A DNA stretch of 58,686 bases from JBGTIS01 sp041745535 (GTDB taxonomy: Bacteria; Bacteroidota; Bacteroidia; Cytophagales; Cyclobacteriaceae). The notes under the pieces were generated by a model. That model was given only the letters and a program-made list of their open reading frames with translations. It searched no databases and was not told where the DNA came from. Positions 25,734 to 35,194 of this stretch are shown in pieces. The stretch covers positions 1 through 58,686 of the forward strand of contig JBGTIS010000315.1 of assembly GCA_041745535.1 (NCBI GenBank), written 5' to 3'. The stretch's first letter is position 1, and each line of letters begins with the position of its first letter. Made by a program: the position numbers and the translations under genes.

Positions 25734-28115
25734 CTAAAAACCGATTTTATAAGATACAGAAGGAAGAATAGGAAACAGATATACCATTTTCGCTACTTTT
25801 TTATTAGCGTCAACTACATTCCCATCGTCGTCCTGTTCGGCTTCTGTAAAAATGGTGAACGGATTTTTGCGGTTATAAGCATTATACACAGAAAAGCTCC
25901 ATGATGTTTTCCATTTTCTATTGGCATTTTTCCTGGGCTCATAATTGGCCGAAAGGTCCAATCGGTGGAAATCGGGTAAAAAATATGAGTTTCTACCAGA
26001 AAACAAGTCTACCCCGTACCCATCAACCTCATACCGGCCGGTAGGTAAAGTAAAAGGCCGGCCCGTGCTATAGGTAAAATTAGCGCCAACAGACCAGCGA
26101 TCGTCCAGAATATAATTGGTAGTAACATTCAACACATGCCGCCGATCGTAGTTAGCCAGAAAAGTCTGATCTTTATTTACTTCCGGGATCGTACGCGTGG
26201 CTTTAGACAGTGTGTAACTCACAAATCCGGTTAAGTTACCTTTACTCTTCCGTAGAAAGAATTCCAATCCGTAGGCTTCAGACTCGCCCTGACGGTATTC
26301 AACCGGTGCATCTTTATTCAGAAATAAATTAGCATTATCGGCAAAATCGGTTACGTTTTGTATTTTTTTATAAAAACTCTCTACTGAAAACTCGTACATA
26401 TTGTCGCTGAAATTGCGAAAATAACCCACAGCTACCTGATCAGCCAGTTGAGGTTCCAAATAGGGTGAACTGGGTGTCCAGGTATTAAAAGGTACCGGAA
26501 GCGTTGAGTTCGACAGCAGGTGAATATACTGTGCCATCCGGTTATAGGAAGCTTTCAGCGAACTTTCGTCGGCCAACATATACCGCGCGTTAAAACGGGG
26601 CTCGGCATTAAAAAATGTTTTAATAGTTTCTCCCATCCCATATTTCGTACCGCGAATAACCTGGGTATTGACGTTATCCGGAAAGCCTCTTTCGTTTTTA
26701 GCATATTGTTTTATTACACCTTCGCCCACATTCTGGAAAAGCGACAGTCGAACTCCATACTGTAATGAAAGTCTTTCGGTAAGGTGTTGTTCCAGGCCTG
26801 CGTAAAACGCGTAATCGTAGGCATACATCTTATCAAGCCGCGTTTTCGCGTAAATAGAAGACTCGCTACCGGGCTCAATGGTTCCGGGTGAAAACCTGCG
26901 GTAAGAGGCACTCACACCAAAATTCAGGGTATTACCGGGATTGATATAAAAACCTAAATCCTCTTTTAAAGAAAATTCCTGTAAATTGGCCGTCCACTCA
27001 AACTCAGCAGCGGCTTGTTCGCTTCCCAGGGCATAATCGAAGTTACTGGCCACCAGCGTAGTATTGGAAAACAGTTTTTCGCTGAACAAATGGTTCCAAC
27101 GAAATGTGGTAGTAGCATTGCCCCAGTTAAAACCAAACAAGTCGCCAAACCGAAAAGCATCACGACCCAGATAGGCCGCCAGAAAGATCCGGTCTTTGTT
27201 ATTAGGCTTCCAGTTAACTTTGGCATTTACATCGTAGAAATACACCTGATTATCGCGTGTATCTTCGTCAGATGAAAATTTCAAAAACAAATCGGCATAC
27301 GACCGGCGGGCTGAAACCAGGAAAGAACTTTTATCTTTAGCGATGGGTCCTTCCACCATAATTTTACTGGCCAGGGTACCAATGGTGCCGGAACCCGCAA
27401 ATTTTTTATTATTGCCGTCGATGGTGCGCACATCCAGAATAGAAGATAATCTTCCGCCAAACCGGGCCGGAATACCGCCTTTATACAGTTCCGAATCTTT
27501 GATTACATCGGCATTAAATACAGAAAATAAGCCGAAAAAGTGAGAAGGATCGTAAATAGGAGCTTCGTCAATAAGAATCAGGTTTTGGTCGGCACTACCC
27601 CCTCTTACAAAGTAGCCCGAAGTGCCCTCCCCTACTGAAACCACACCAGGCAGCATCTGCACCATTTTAATAATATCTGGCTCACCAAAAAGGGCCGGCG
27701 TTTTCCGCGCCAGTTCCACCGGCACATCGTTTCGGCTCATCTCTATACTGGAAATGTTTTTATCTTCCTCTTCTTCGCCCCGGATAATTACTTCCCGCAT
27801 TTCAGTAACTGTGGAAGACAATTCTATGTTAAGCTTTGAATTCGCTTGTAGGTCGATAACTTTTTCTATGGGTCTGAAACCAATATAGCTCCAGTTAATG
27901 TGATAAGTACCTGGTGGCAGGGTAAGTGAATAAAATCCATAAGGATTGGTCACTGCGCCGTTAGAGATTTCATCTACATATACGGTAACGCCAATAAGTT
28001 CTTCCCCATTGCTGGCATCTTTAACAAAACCGTTGAGTGTGACCTTACTTTGGGCTACTCCCAGGTAACCCGTTAAAAAACAACAGATAAATAGCGTGAA
28101 TTTTATATACTTCAT
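25734..28115 (-). CDS. TonB-dependent receptor with carboxypeptidase-regulatory-like domain
   Basis: A complete 793-residue outer-membrane receptor. A signal peptide ends near residue 22 (LGVAQ). A beta-sandwich domain covers about 25-105 (VTLNGFVKDASNGEELIGVT). The plug covers about 130-235 (SGYFVRGGSADQNLILIDEA), and a 22-strand barrel ends in YLFPILPSVSYKIGF with terminal Phe. It is co-transcribed with the DUF4249 lipoprotein. It is not a SusC of the SusCD type, since no SusD gene is present. The ligand is unknown. Confidence 0.95.
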   Translation of the reverse strand: MKYIKFTLFICCFLTGYLGVAQSKVTLNGFVKDASNGEELIGVTVYVDEISNGAVTNPYGFYSLTLPPGTYHINWSYIGFRPIEKVIDLQANSKLNIELSSTVTEMREVIIRGEEEEDKNISSIEMSRNDVPVELARKTPALFGEPDIIKMVQMLPGVVSVGEGTSGYFVRGGSADQNLILIDEAPIYDPSHFFGLFSVFNADVIKDSELYKGGIPARFGGRLSSILDVRTIDGNNKKFAGSGTIGTLASKIMVEGPIAKDKSSFLVSARRSYADLFLKFSSDEDTRDNQVYFYDVNAKVNWKPNNKDRIFLAAYLGRDAFRFGDLFGFNWGNATTTFRWNHLFSEKLFSNTTLVASNFDYALGSEQAAAEFEWTANLQEFSLKEDLGFYINPGNTLNFGVSASYRRFSPGTIEPGSESSIYAKTRLDKMYAYDYAFYAGLEQHLTERLSLQYGVRLSLFQNVGEGVIKQYAKNERGFPDNVNTQVIRGTKYGMGETIKTFFNAEPRFNARYMLADESSLKASYNRMAQYIHLLSNSTLPVPFNTWTPSSPYLEPQLADQVAVGYFRNFSDNMYEFSVESFYKKIQNVTDFADNANLFLNKDAPVEYRQGESEAYGLEFFLRKSKGNLTGFVSYTLSKATRTIPEVNKDQTFLANYDRRHVLNVTTNYILDDRWSVGANFTYSTGRPFTLPTGRYEVDGYGVDLFSGRNSYFLPDFHRLDLSANYEPRKNANRKWKTSWSFSVYNAYNRKNPFTIFTEAEQDDDGNVVDANKKVAKMVYLFPILPSVSYKIGF

Positions 28116-28437
28116 GATGAGTCAAGTTGAATTTAAGTTCAATTACTATTACAGGTATAAATTCCGTTACCCTACCTTTTGATTTTAAAAAATGGTTATA
28201 AAAACCGAATACCAAATAGCACTTCAATAAAGCCCGCAAATTTCAGAATATTAAAGAGATAATAAAACAGAGTTGGATGAACTGTAGAAAAATGAGGACG
28301 AAAACTAAAATTCCGCTTGTAAGCAATTTACGATTATTTATAAGTTCAATCTGAAATTATAAATGAAAACCGAAAATAAACTTTACTGTTCAAATAAGAT
28401 AACCCCAGTATTTTTTTGATCAGATAAAAGCGAAAAA
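28116..28437. other. 322-bp intergenic region; no gene seen
   Basis: AT-rich DNA upstream of the TonB receptor. The only structure I noted is a weak inverted repeat just upstream of the receptor start (TTGAA, 6 bp, TTCAA at 28127-28142), which could be an operator. No RNA gene or reading frame of note. Confidence 0.4.
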
Positions 28438-29073
28438 CTAATCGATCTTTTTAGCCGGATTACCGAAAAAAGTAGCCCCAGCGGGCACATCCGTTACTAC
28501 TACCGAGCCTGGACCAACTTTGGCGTTTTTGCCAATTTTTACACCGGCCACCAGGGTAGCGCCGGTTCCAATAAACGCTTTGGCCTGAAGGGTAACCCCT
28601 GCCCCAATAATGCTCCCTGCTCCTACCTGTACGTAATCTTCAAGAATGGCCCCATGCTCGATGGTAGCACGGCTGTGAATAATACAGTGGCTACCAATTT
28701 TAGCATGGTTTCCGATAATTACGCCCGCATTGGCAAAAATACCATGGGTAACTATAGCCGATTCTGATATAATGGCGGTTCGGTGAATGGCATTAACCGG
28801 CATTACCTTTCTGCGCTCCACCAGCATTTCCACAATCTGCTTTCTTGCGGTAGGATCTTCTTCCGCGACAAAAGCCTCACATTTTTTACCAATATATTTC
28901 AAAAAACTATCATCGTCGGTACTGCCCAGAATGGTAATGTCCTGTATTTCGGTATTATGTAGTTTTTCATTATCATCCAGAAAGCCAAAAACCAACACGT
29001 TATTCGCGCTGAATATTTCAAGGGCGGCTTTTCCCAGGCCACCCGCGCCAAAAATAATTACCGGATTTTCCAT
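28438..29073 (-). CDS. NeuD/PglD-like sugar O- or N-acetyltransferase
   Basis: A 211-residue protein. The N-terminal Rossmann-like part (VIIFGAGGLGKAALEIF) is typical of NeuD/PglD. A left-handed beta-helix of hexapeptide repeats covers about 90-205 (GAILEDYVQVGAGSIIGAGV, GVKIGKNAKVGPGSVVV). Members transfer acetyl from acetyl-CoA to UDP-sugars or sialic acids in surface-glycan synthesis. No glycan genes are adjacent, so the substrate is open. It is monocistronic. Confidence 0.9.
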   Translation of the reverse strand: MENPVIIFGAGGLGKAALEIFSANNVLVFGFLDDNEKLHNTEIQDITILGSTDDDSFLKYIGKKCEAFVAEEDPTARKQIVEMLVERRKVMPVNAIHRTAIISESAIVTHGIFANAGVIIGNHAKIGSHCIIHSRATIEHGAILEDYVQVGAGSIIGAGVTLQAKAFIGTGATLVAGVKIGKNAKVGPGSVVVTDVPAGATFFGNPAKKID

Positions 29074-29176
29074 AACTTTTTAAGTGCGCAAAGTAAACAG
29101 ATACTAATTATAGCGCAAAGGGTTAGATTGCATTATTATTGCAATCTTATTTTTAAGTATTAATTAGGCAGTTTTT

Positions 29177-29746
29177 ATGAAGAAAATACCCTTTTCAGCA
29201 ATTATTTTTTTGTTTTTATCTCACTTTACACATGGTCAGGCTTCCCCTCCGGTAATTTTAATAGAAAACCCCTTTATCAAAGTAAGTGTGGGCGAGCAAA
29301 AATTATATCTGATAGAAAAGGATAATATACTAAAAACTTATCCTGTGTCTTGCTCCAGTTATGGGTTAGGGAGCAAAGCCGGTAGCAATAAAACACCCCA
29401 GGGAAAACACTTTATCATTACCAAACACGGTAAAAATGCCCCGCTGGGTACCATCTTCGAAAGCCGGATAAATACGGGTAGAATTGCCAGAATTTACACC
29501 GACAACACCGACCTGGAAAAAGATGATGTAACTACCAGGGTGCTGCGTTTATCAGGATTGGAAGCAGGCATCAATAAAGGCGCCGGGGTAGATTCTTTCA
29601 ACCGGTATATTTATATACATGGTACGCCGGAAGAAGGACTCATTGGCAAGCCTGCCTCACACGGTTGCATCCGAATGAAGAATAAAGATGTGGTGGAATT
29701 GTTTGATTTGGTAAATACAGGTACAGTGGTATATATTGAGCCTTGA
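29177..29746 (+). CDS. L,D-transpeptidase (YkuD domain)
   Basis: A 189-residue exported protein with a signal peptide to about residue 21 (FTHGQ). The YkuD catalytic motif is intact: IHGTPEEGLIGKPASHGCIR with H148, H162 and nucleophile C164. It would cross-link peptidoglycan 3-3 or attach proteins to it in the periplasm. It is upstream of bcp on the same strand, 74 bp away. Confidence 0.95.
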   Translation: MKKIPFSAIIFLFLSHFTHGQASPPVILIENPFIKVSVGEQKLYLIEKDNILKTYPVSCSSYGLGSKAGSNKTPQGKHFIITKHGKNAPLGTIFESRINTGRIARIYTDNTDLEKDDVTTRVLRLSGLEAGINKGAGVDSFNRYIYIHGTPEEGLIGKPASHGCIRMKNKDVVELFDLVNTGTVVYIEP

Positions 29747-29820
29747 GAATCCATGTACCAAAACACGCTTTTCTGTTTATTTAAAAAGAAATTTTTTTCT
29801 AATCTTTCAGTTATATAATA

Positions 29821-30282
29821 ATGAGCACAAAACTACATGTAGGCGACAAAGCGCCCGATTTTGAAACTACCAACGAAAAAGGTGAAACCGTAAAACTTTC
29901 TGATTTAAAAGGAAAAAAAGTAGTACTTTATTTTTATCCCCGAGACCAAACACCCGGATGCACAGCCGAAGCCTGCGATTTACGTGACAATTACAAACAA
30001 CTTCAGCAGCAAGGCTATGAAGTATTGGGGGTAAGTACTGACTCTGAAAGTTCTCACCAGAAATTTATAGAAAAACAAAACTTACCCTTTTCACTGCTTG
30101 CCGACACGGATAGGTCGTTGCATGAGCGTTATGGCGTATGGGTAGAAAAATCTATGTACGGAAAAAAATACATGGGCACCGCAAGAACTACTTTTATTAT
30201 AGATGAAAAAGGTATTATTACAAAAATTATTGAAAAGGTAAAAACTGCCAGTCACGCGGACCAGATCCTGCAAAGTGATTAA
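29821..30282 (+). CDS. bcp: Thioredoxin-dependent thiol peroxidase Bcp
   Basis: A 153-residue atypical 2-Cys peroxiredoxin of the PrxQ type. It has peroxidatic C47 and resolving C52 in TPGCTAEACDLRD, and the catalytic Arg lies in ARTTFIIDEKG. It reduces H2O2 and alkyl hydroperoxides in the cytosol. The following VWA gene begins 28 bp downstream of its stop. Confidence 0.96.
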   Translation: MSTKLHVGDKAPDFETTNEKGETVKLSDLKGKKVVLYFYPRDQTPGCTAEACDLRDNYKQLQQQGYEVLGVSTDSESSHQKFIEKQNLPFSLLADTDRSLHERYGVWVEKSMYGKKYMGTARTTFIIDEKGIITKIIEKVKTASHADQILQSD

Positions 30283-30310
30283 TGGCCTTTTTTGCCTCAG
30301 AGAGGTTTGC

Positions 30311-31747
30311 ATGCACACAACCATGTTTTTATTGAACACAACATTTTTTAAAAGAGCGTTTTTATTCCATTGCTTTTTATTTGGATTGTTAATGAGCGTG
30401 CATACCGCTTCATGGGCACAGGTTAAAATACAAAGGCCGCCGGAAAAAACCCGAATGCTTTTTTTGCTGGATGCTTCGGGTAGCATGTTCGCTCCCTGGG
30501 AAAACAGCATCAGAATGGATGTAGCCAAACGCATTCTTACTGAGTTGGTTGATTCGCTAAAAGTTGATAAAAACCTGCAACTGGCCCTACGGGTGTATGG
30601 GCATCAGTACCACCGCAAATACCAGAATTGTCAGGATACAAAGTTGGAGGTGCCCTTCCGGCAAAATAATCACGACGACATCATTTACCGGTTAAAACAG
30701 ATTCAGCCGCAAGGGGTAACCCCCATTGCCTATTCTTTAGAACAGGCTGGTAAAGATTTTCCGGCTGATGATGAATTCAGGAATGTTATCATCATCATTA
30801 CGGATGGCATAGAATCGTGCGGGGGTGACCCTTGTGCGGTTTCTCAGGTTTTGCAAAGTCGAAATATTTTTTTAAAACCCTTCTTGATTGGCCTGGGAAT
30901 GGAAAAGAATTATGAAAAGGAGTTTTCGTGTGTAGGACAATTTTATGACGCGAAAAACGTTGCCGATTTCCGAAAGGTTCTGAACAAAATATTAGTACAA
31001 TCGCTTGACGAAACTACCGTATCGGTAGAATTGCTCGATCAGAACAAACAGCCCAGGGAAACCAATGTGAATGTAACATTTGTGAATAATGTTACAAAAG
31101 CTCCCATGTATGACTTCATACATTACCGCGATAGTAAGGGCAAGCCCGATTCGGTTACAGTAGATGCTGTACTTACCTATGACATTGTGGTGAACACCAT
31201 TCCTCCTGTGGGTAAAAGAAATGTGTCATTTGAAGGTGGAAAACATAATGTGGTAAGCATAATGGCCCCACAGGGAAGTTTACTGTTGCGGCAAAAAAAT
31301 TATACGGATTACAGCAAAGGAGTAAAAGCCATTATCAGGCAAAATGGCAAGCTGCCCATTATCAATGTACAGGATATGGCCTCAATAGAAAAGTATCTGG
31401 TGGGCAGCTATGATATTGAAATTTTAACCCTTCCCAAAACGTATTTTCATCAGGTAGAGGTAAACCAAAGCGAAACCACTACATTGGAAGTACCCGCTCC
31501 GGGAATATTACATGTGGACCTGGTAACTACCGGATATGGCAGTATTTATCAGGTTTTTGAAGATGGTACCCAAAATTGGGTTACTGACCTGGAACAGGGG
31601 AAATCCAGAATTATGATGGCCATTCAGCCTGGTAATTATAAGATTGCTTATAGGGCAAAAGATTCATTTGGCAGCAAATACACTGAAGTAAAAAAGTTTA
31701 AAGTAACCTCTGGAAGTACGGTAAATGTGAAGCTGTTCGGCAAGTAA
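30311..31747 (+). CDS. VWA-domain secreted protein
   Basis: A frame opens at a GTG inside the end of bcp, but the ATG at 30311 has a better site (AGAGAGG just upstream) and starts a signal peptide that ends near SWAQ. That gives 478 residues. The VWA domain follows with MIDAS DASGSM at 54-59 and a later IIIITDGIESCGGD. The remaining 250 residues are beta-rich repeats with a PEGA-like pattern (TTTLEVPAPGILHVDLVTTG). It is probably a periplasmic or surface binding protein. The ligand is unknown. Confidence 0.88.
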   Translation: MHTTMFLLNTTFFKRAFLFHCFLFGLLMSVHTASWAQVKIQRPPEKTRMLFLLDASGSMFAPWENSIRMDVAKRILTELVDSLKVDKNLQLALRVYGHQYHRKYQNCQDTKLEVPFRQNNHDDIIYRLKQIQPQGVTPIAYSLEQAGKDFPADDEFRNVIIIITDGIESCGGDPCAVSQVLQSRNIFLKPFLIGLGMEKNYEKEFSCVGQFYDAKNVADFRKVLNKILVQSLDETTVSVELLDQNKQPRETNVNVTFVNNVTKAPMYDFIHYRDSKGKPDSVTVDAVLTYDIVVNTIPPVGKRNVSFEGGKHNVVSIMAPQGSLLLRQKNYTDYSKGVKAIIRQNGKLPIINVQDMASIEKYLVGSYDIEILTLPKTYFHQVEVNQSETTTLEVPAPGILHVDLVTTGYGSIYQVFEDGTQNWVTDLEQGKSRIMMAIQPGNYKIAYRAKDSFGSKYTEVKKFKVTSGSTVNVKLFGK

Positions 31748-31790
31748 TTTTCCTGTAATGCCTTTCCTCAAATATATTTATAAATAGCTG

Positions 31791-31855
31791 AAATGAAGGT
31801 TTGAGAGTTTGATGTCGATAAAATCGCAAATATCCTTCATTTATTTTTTTTTTCT
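31791..31855 (+). terminator. Long hairpin terminator after the VWA gene
   Basis: AAATGAAGG pairs with CCTTCATTT across a 34-nt loop that has its own small stem (CGAT, AAA, ATCG). The sequence then runs through a stretch of ten T. It lies about 45 bp beyond the VWA stop. The remaining part of the 382-bp gap to 32129 shows no gene. Confidence 0.75.
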
Positions 31856-32129
31856 GAAAGTTTATTTTAGAATTGCACATAACCAGCCTATGGACACCAT
31901 TTGGCCTTATACTCCTAACGGTCAAATTACAATTAAATGGTTGTATTAGTTCTTCCGCTCAAGGGCTAACACTTTACTATTACCATTTTTTTTCTTAATT
32001 TATAGTAATGATTTATTGAGAAGTATTAAAAAATTAATATATCCTAACGCGATTTAATAAATCTAAACCGCTGAAAAACAATTAAAATTTTATCCGTTGT
32101 ATTTATATATAAAACTTATCCATTGTTAA

Positions 32130-32915
32130 ATGAAAACTTTGCAAGCTGAGCAAAAGCGTGTTATCCAGTTAAGAGATTTATTGCAAATGTCTCAGGTGGA
32201 GTTTGCTGAAAAAATTCATATTACCCAGGGGGCCCTGTCCCAGATAGAAAACGGGCGGACCAATATATCGCTGGAAACCCTCAAAAAAATTTGCTCCGTA
32301 CTGAATATCAACTCAAACTGGGTAATTACTGGTAAAGGCGATATCTTTATGAAAGAAGATTCTTTTTCGTCGAGCAAAGAAATACAAAAAGTGATTATCA
32401 CCGCGGACAATAATAATAAAAATTATGTCCCTTTGGTAAAACAAGAAGCACATGCCGGTTACATCAAAGGGTTTGAGGACACTGAGTTTATCAAAACGCT
32501 GGAAGTGTATCAGATTCCTGGTTTCTCGGAAGGTAACTACCGGTTATTTGAAATAGAAGGAGACAGCATGATTCCGGCTATTTCGCCACGTGAATTGGTT
32601 GTTTGCGAATTTATAGAGGATTGGGGTAAACTGGAAAACGGATCTTTATGTGTCATTATTTCTGAAGAAGGCATTGTAGCCAAACGTATATACTACTACG
32701 AAAACGACAAAAATATATTAATACTGAAAAGCGACAATTCCAACTTCAAAACATTTAGTATGCCTCGATCGCGTGTGTTTGAAATATGGCAGATAAGAGC
32801 AAAGATAACTTCTGTATTTGCTGAATCGGGGTCGGTTGATGTAAGCAGAATAGAAAAGCTGGAGCTTGGTATTGAACAACTAAAACTAGAAGTAAAAAGA
32901 TTGGCTAACCGTTAG
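32130..32915 (+). CDS. XRE-type repressor with LexA/CI-like S24 peptidase domain
   Basis: A 261-residue regulator. An N-terminal HTH-XRE covers about 10-65 (MSQVEFAEKIHITQGALSQI). The S24 domain covers about 100-230 with catalytic S146 (EGDSMIPAIS) and K185 (IVAKRIYYY). A possible self-cleavage site is A109-G110 in QEAHAGYIKG. The C-terminus is a short coiled coil (EKLELGIEQLKLEVKRL). Such proteins are SOS-type self-cleaving repressors. No prophage or DNA-repair gene is next to it. Confidence 0.9.
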   Translation: MKTLQAEQKRVIQLRDLLQMSQVEFAEKIHITQGALSQIENGRTNISLETLKKICSVLNINSNWVITGKGDIFMKEDSFSSSKEIQKVIITADNNNKNYVPLVKQEAHAGYIKGFEDTEFIKTLEVYQIPGFSEGNYRLFEIEGDSMIPAISPRELVVCEFIEDWGKLENGSLCVIISEEGIVAKRIYYYENDKNILILKSDNSNFKTFSMPRSRVFEIWQIRAKITSVFAESGSVDVSRIEKLELGIEQLKLEVKRLANR

Positions 32916-32954
32916 GTTAAGCAGGGCATAAGATGTGATTGGATATCTGTAATT

Positions 32955-34403
32955 TCAGATATTTGTAGGCTCGAAATATATGTTGAATATCGTGCCTTTT
33001 CCTAGTTCACTTTCTACTTCAATACTTCCTCCATGGCTATTAATGATATTTTGAGATGAGGTAAGACCTAACCCCATTCCCCCCTGTTTTCCTGTAAAAA
33101 AAGGATCAAACAAATTTCTGATATTTTCTTTACTGATGCCGCTTCCATTGTCCGCGATAGTTACCAGTAGTTTATCGCTTTTATTTTCGGTAGTTACTTT
33201 CAGCACTCCTTTACCGGGTTCCATAGCTTCGATAGCATTGATAATAACATTGAGAAAAGCTGTTTTTACCAAACCCCAATCCAGCATAATTTCCCCCAGT
33301 TTGTTGTTATAATTTTTTTCTAACCGGATTTCACGCAAGCGAATTCTGTCCGACACCAGTTTGAGCGCATCCTCAAGCACATTATTAATAGAATGCTTAC
33401 TCAAATTCAATTCTTTTGGTTTAGAAGAATTTAGCATTTCAGTAATGAGTTGCCCAATACGATCGGCATTCCTTTTTATTATGTCTGTATACAATGTAAT
33501 GGTATCGTCTTCGGGTAAATCATCTTTTAGCTGCTCTAAGGCTAAATTGAGGTTGGTAAGTGGATTTCGAACTTCATGTGCTATGCTTCTGGCTATTTTA
33601 CCAGTCATAGATAATTTTTCGGCGATCAGAAGATCCTGTTCAGCTTTTTTTCTTTCGGTTATATTATGAATAATTCCCTGATAACCATAAATTTTTTCAT
33701 TGGTATCGTGAAGGGTAGTTACGTTTATCAGGCAATCAACCGGGTTTCGGGATTTTTTTCTTAAGGTGGCCTCAAAGTTTTTGGTTCGTCCCAATTTGCT
33801 CAAATTTTCCTGAAACTTTGAAAATTCACTTTTCTCCTCAAAAAGATCAACTACTTCCATTTTCAACATCTCATCTTTTTTATAACCAAATAAGTCGGTC
33901 ATCGATGAGTTAACATCATAAAATAACTGATCGTTTGAAGCAATAAAGATAGCGTCAATTGACTTCTCAAATAGGGTTCGATATTTTTGTTCTTTGTCGT
34001 TCAGTTCCTTTAAAGCTTTAAAATGCTGTATGGCATACCGGATACTTCTTTCCAGCGTTTGTGAATCAATTGTGCCTTTTACCAGATAATCAGCCGCGCC
34101 CATTCGCATTGCCTCCAGATCAACCCGCTGATCTCCCTGGCCGGTGAGCAGAATGAAGGGATCTTTACAACCCAAACCAGTGGCTTCTTTAATTAAATCT
34201 ATTCCATTTTTTTCACCCAGGCGATAATCTACTAAATAGATATCATATCCATTTTGCCTGATGGTATCAATGGCTTTCCAATAGTCAGGCTGCCAGTCTA
34301 TAATAAAATCGCTGCTTTTTATTTCTGACAATAAATATTTAGTGAGAATGTAATCATCCTCATCATCTTCTATCAAAAGAATCTTGAATATATTTTCTGT
34401 CAT
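32955..34403 (-). CDS. Receiver-PAS-histidine kinase
   Basis: A 482-residue soluble kinase. The N-terminal receiver has phospho-acceptor D59 (IYLVDYRLGEKNG). A PAS domain covers about 138-255. HisKA has H276 (ARSIAHEVRNPLTN). The HATPase has the N box NVIINAIEAM, G1 DNGSGIS and G2 GGMGLGL. No TM helix, so it senses a cytosolic signal. It starts 2 bp after the single-domain receiver gene, so the two are one operon and may form a phosphorelay. Confidence 0.94.
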   Translation of the reverse strand: MTENIFKILLIEDDEDDYILTKYLLSEIKSSDFIIDWQPDYWKAIDTIRQNGYDIYLVDYRLGEKNGIDLIKEATGLGCKDPFILLTGQGDQRVDLEAMRMGAADYLVKGTIDSQTLERSIRYAIQHFKALKELNDKEQKYRTLFEKSIDAIFIASNDQLFYDVNSSMTDLFGYKKDEMLKMEVVDLFEEKSEFSKFQENLSKLGRTKNFEATLRKKSRNPVDCLINVTTLHDTNEKIYGYQGIIHNITERKKAEQDLLIAEKLSMTGKIARSIAHEVRNPLTNLNLALEQLKDDLPEDDTITLYTDIIKRNADRIGQLITEMLNSSKPKELNLSKHSINNVLEDALKLVSDRIRLREIRLEKNYNNKLGEIMLDWGLVKTAFLNVIINAIEAMEPGKGVLKVTTENKSDKLLVTIADNGSGISKENIRNLFDPFFTGKQGGMGLGLTSSQNIINSHGGSIEVESELGKGTIFNIYFEPTNI

Positions 34404-34405
34404 AC

Positions 34406-34867
34406 CTAACCATTTAACTCATTGGGTAACATAACAATGCCAAACCAATATCTACCTATAGTTTTTGTTACCTCTAATAAGTCGTCGAATGTAACTGGCT
34501 TTGATATAAAGGAACTAACGCCCAAATCATATGTACGTAATATATCCTCTTCTGCCTTCGAAGTAGTAAGCACCACCACAGGAATTCTTCGCAGCATGGG
34601 ATCTTCTTTGATTTCTTTCAATGCCTCACGTCCATCTTTTTTAGGCATGTTTAAGTCTAACAGTATTAATCCCGGGCGAGGCGCGCTTTCAGTTGTGTAT
34701 GTGTTGCGCTGGTACAAATAATCCATCAGTTCCTCTCCGTCTTCAACAAAATGTAAATCGTTTGCCAACTTATTAGTTTTTAACGCTTTCTCTGTCAACA
34801 TCCTGTCATCCATGTCATCGTCAGCAATCAAAATGGTGATGGTTTTCAGATTCACACTTTCATTCAT
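34406..34867 (-). CDS. Single-domain response regulator (receiver only)
   Basis: A 153-residue CheY/Rcp1-type receiver with D71 as phospho-acceptor (LILLDLNMPKKDG), acidic D17-D19 (IADDDMDDR) and the conserved Lys in SFISKPVTF. No output domain. It starts an operon with the kinase downstream by 2 bp, so it is probably the kinase's phospho-transfer partner. Confidence 0.94.
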   Translation of the reverse strand: MNESVNLKTITILIADDDMDDRMLTEKALKTNKLANDLHFVEDGEELMDYLYQRNTYTTESAPRPGLILLDLNMPKKDGREALKEIKEDPMLRRIPVVVLTTSKAEEDILRTYDLGVSSFISKPVTFDDLLEVTKTIGRYWFGIVMLPNELNG

Positions 34868-35015
34868 GGTAGTCTATATTAATATAGGTTTCTGAAAACT
34901 TATCAAATATCGTGAAAATATGATTTTAATTAGAAATGATGTTTTACACAACCAATAGGGGTATAAAATTGGGTTTTTGATTACATTAGCGGTTATTCAT
35001 TAAAGCAGATAAACA

Positions 35016-35030
35016 TCTACAAATTGTAGA
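35016..35030. promoter_or_regulatory. GTAGA/TCTAC palindrome upstream of an outer-membrane protein gene
   Basis: TCTACAAATTGTAGA, identical at 15 bases to the element at 44261-44275. A related half-site (GCAGA) lies 6 bp before it, giving three half-sites one helical turn apart. It is 108 bp upstream of the TGGCAT element at 35138. It could be an enhancer for the local NtrC-type activator; that link is inferred. Confidence 0.6.
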
Positions 35031-35137
35031 ATAAATTACTCACCCTTTCCTTTTTAAATTCTAATTTATCATATTCTTTTTAAATAAAACCCCGTTTGAC
35101 TGTAAAATTCGTGCACTAATACACCTATTGAAATTCA

Positions 35138-35152
35138 TGGCATAAAGTTTCT
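35138..35152 (+). promoter_or_regulatory. Sigma-54-like promoter element
   Basis: TGGCATAAAGTTTCT resembles the -24/-12 layout TGGCAC-N5-TTGCW. The -24 part is good and the -12 GC is not conserved. Predicted transcription would start near 35164, which fits the ATG at 35195. Confidence 0.45.
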
Positions 35153-35194
35153 ATTAAATTACAGAAAAATCAATTGCGAAAACTTACAACGAAG

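Noticed and set aside
24860..28115. A SusCD polysaccharide-utilisation locus.
   Set aside because: The receptor partner is DUF4249, not SusD, and no glycosidase genes are nearby.
32130..32915. A prophage, suggested by the S24 repressor.
   Set aside because: No integrase, capsid, tail or lysis genes on either side.
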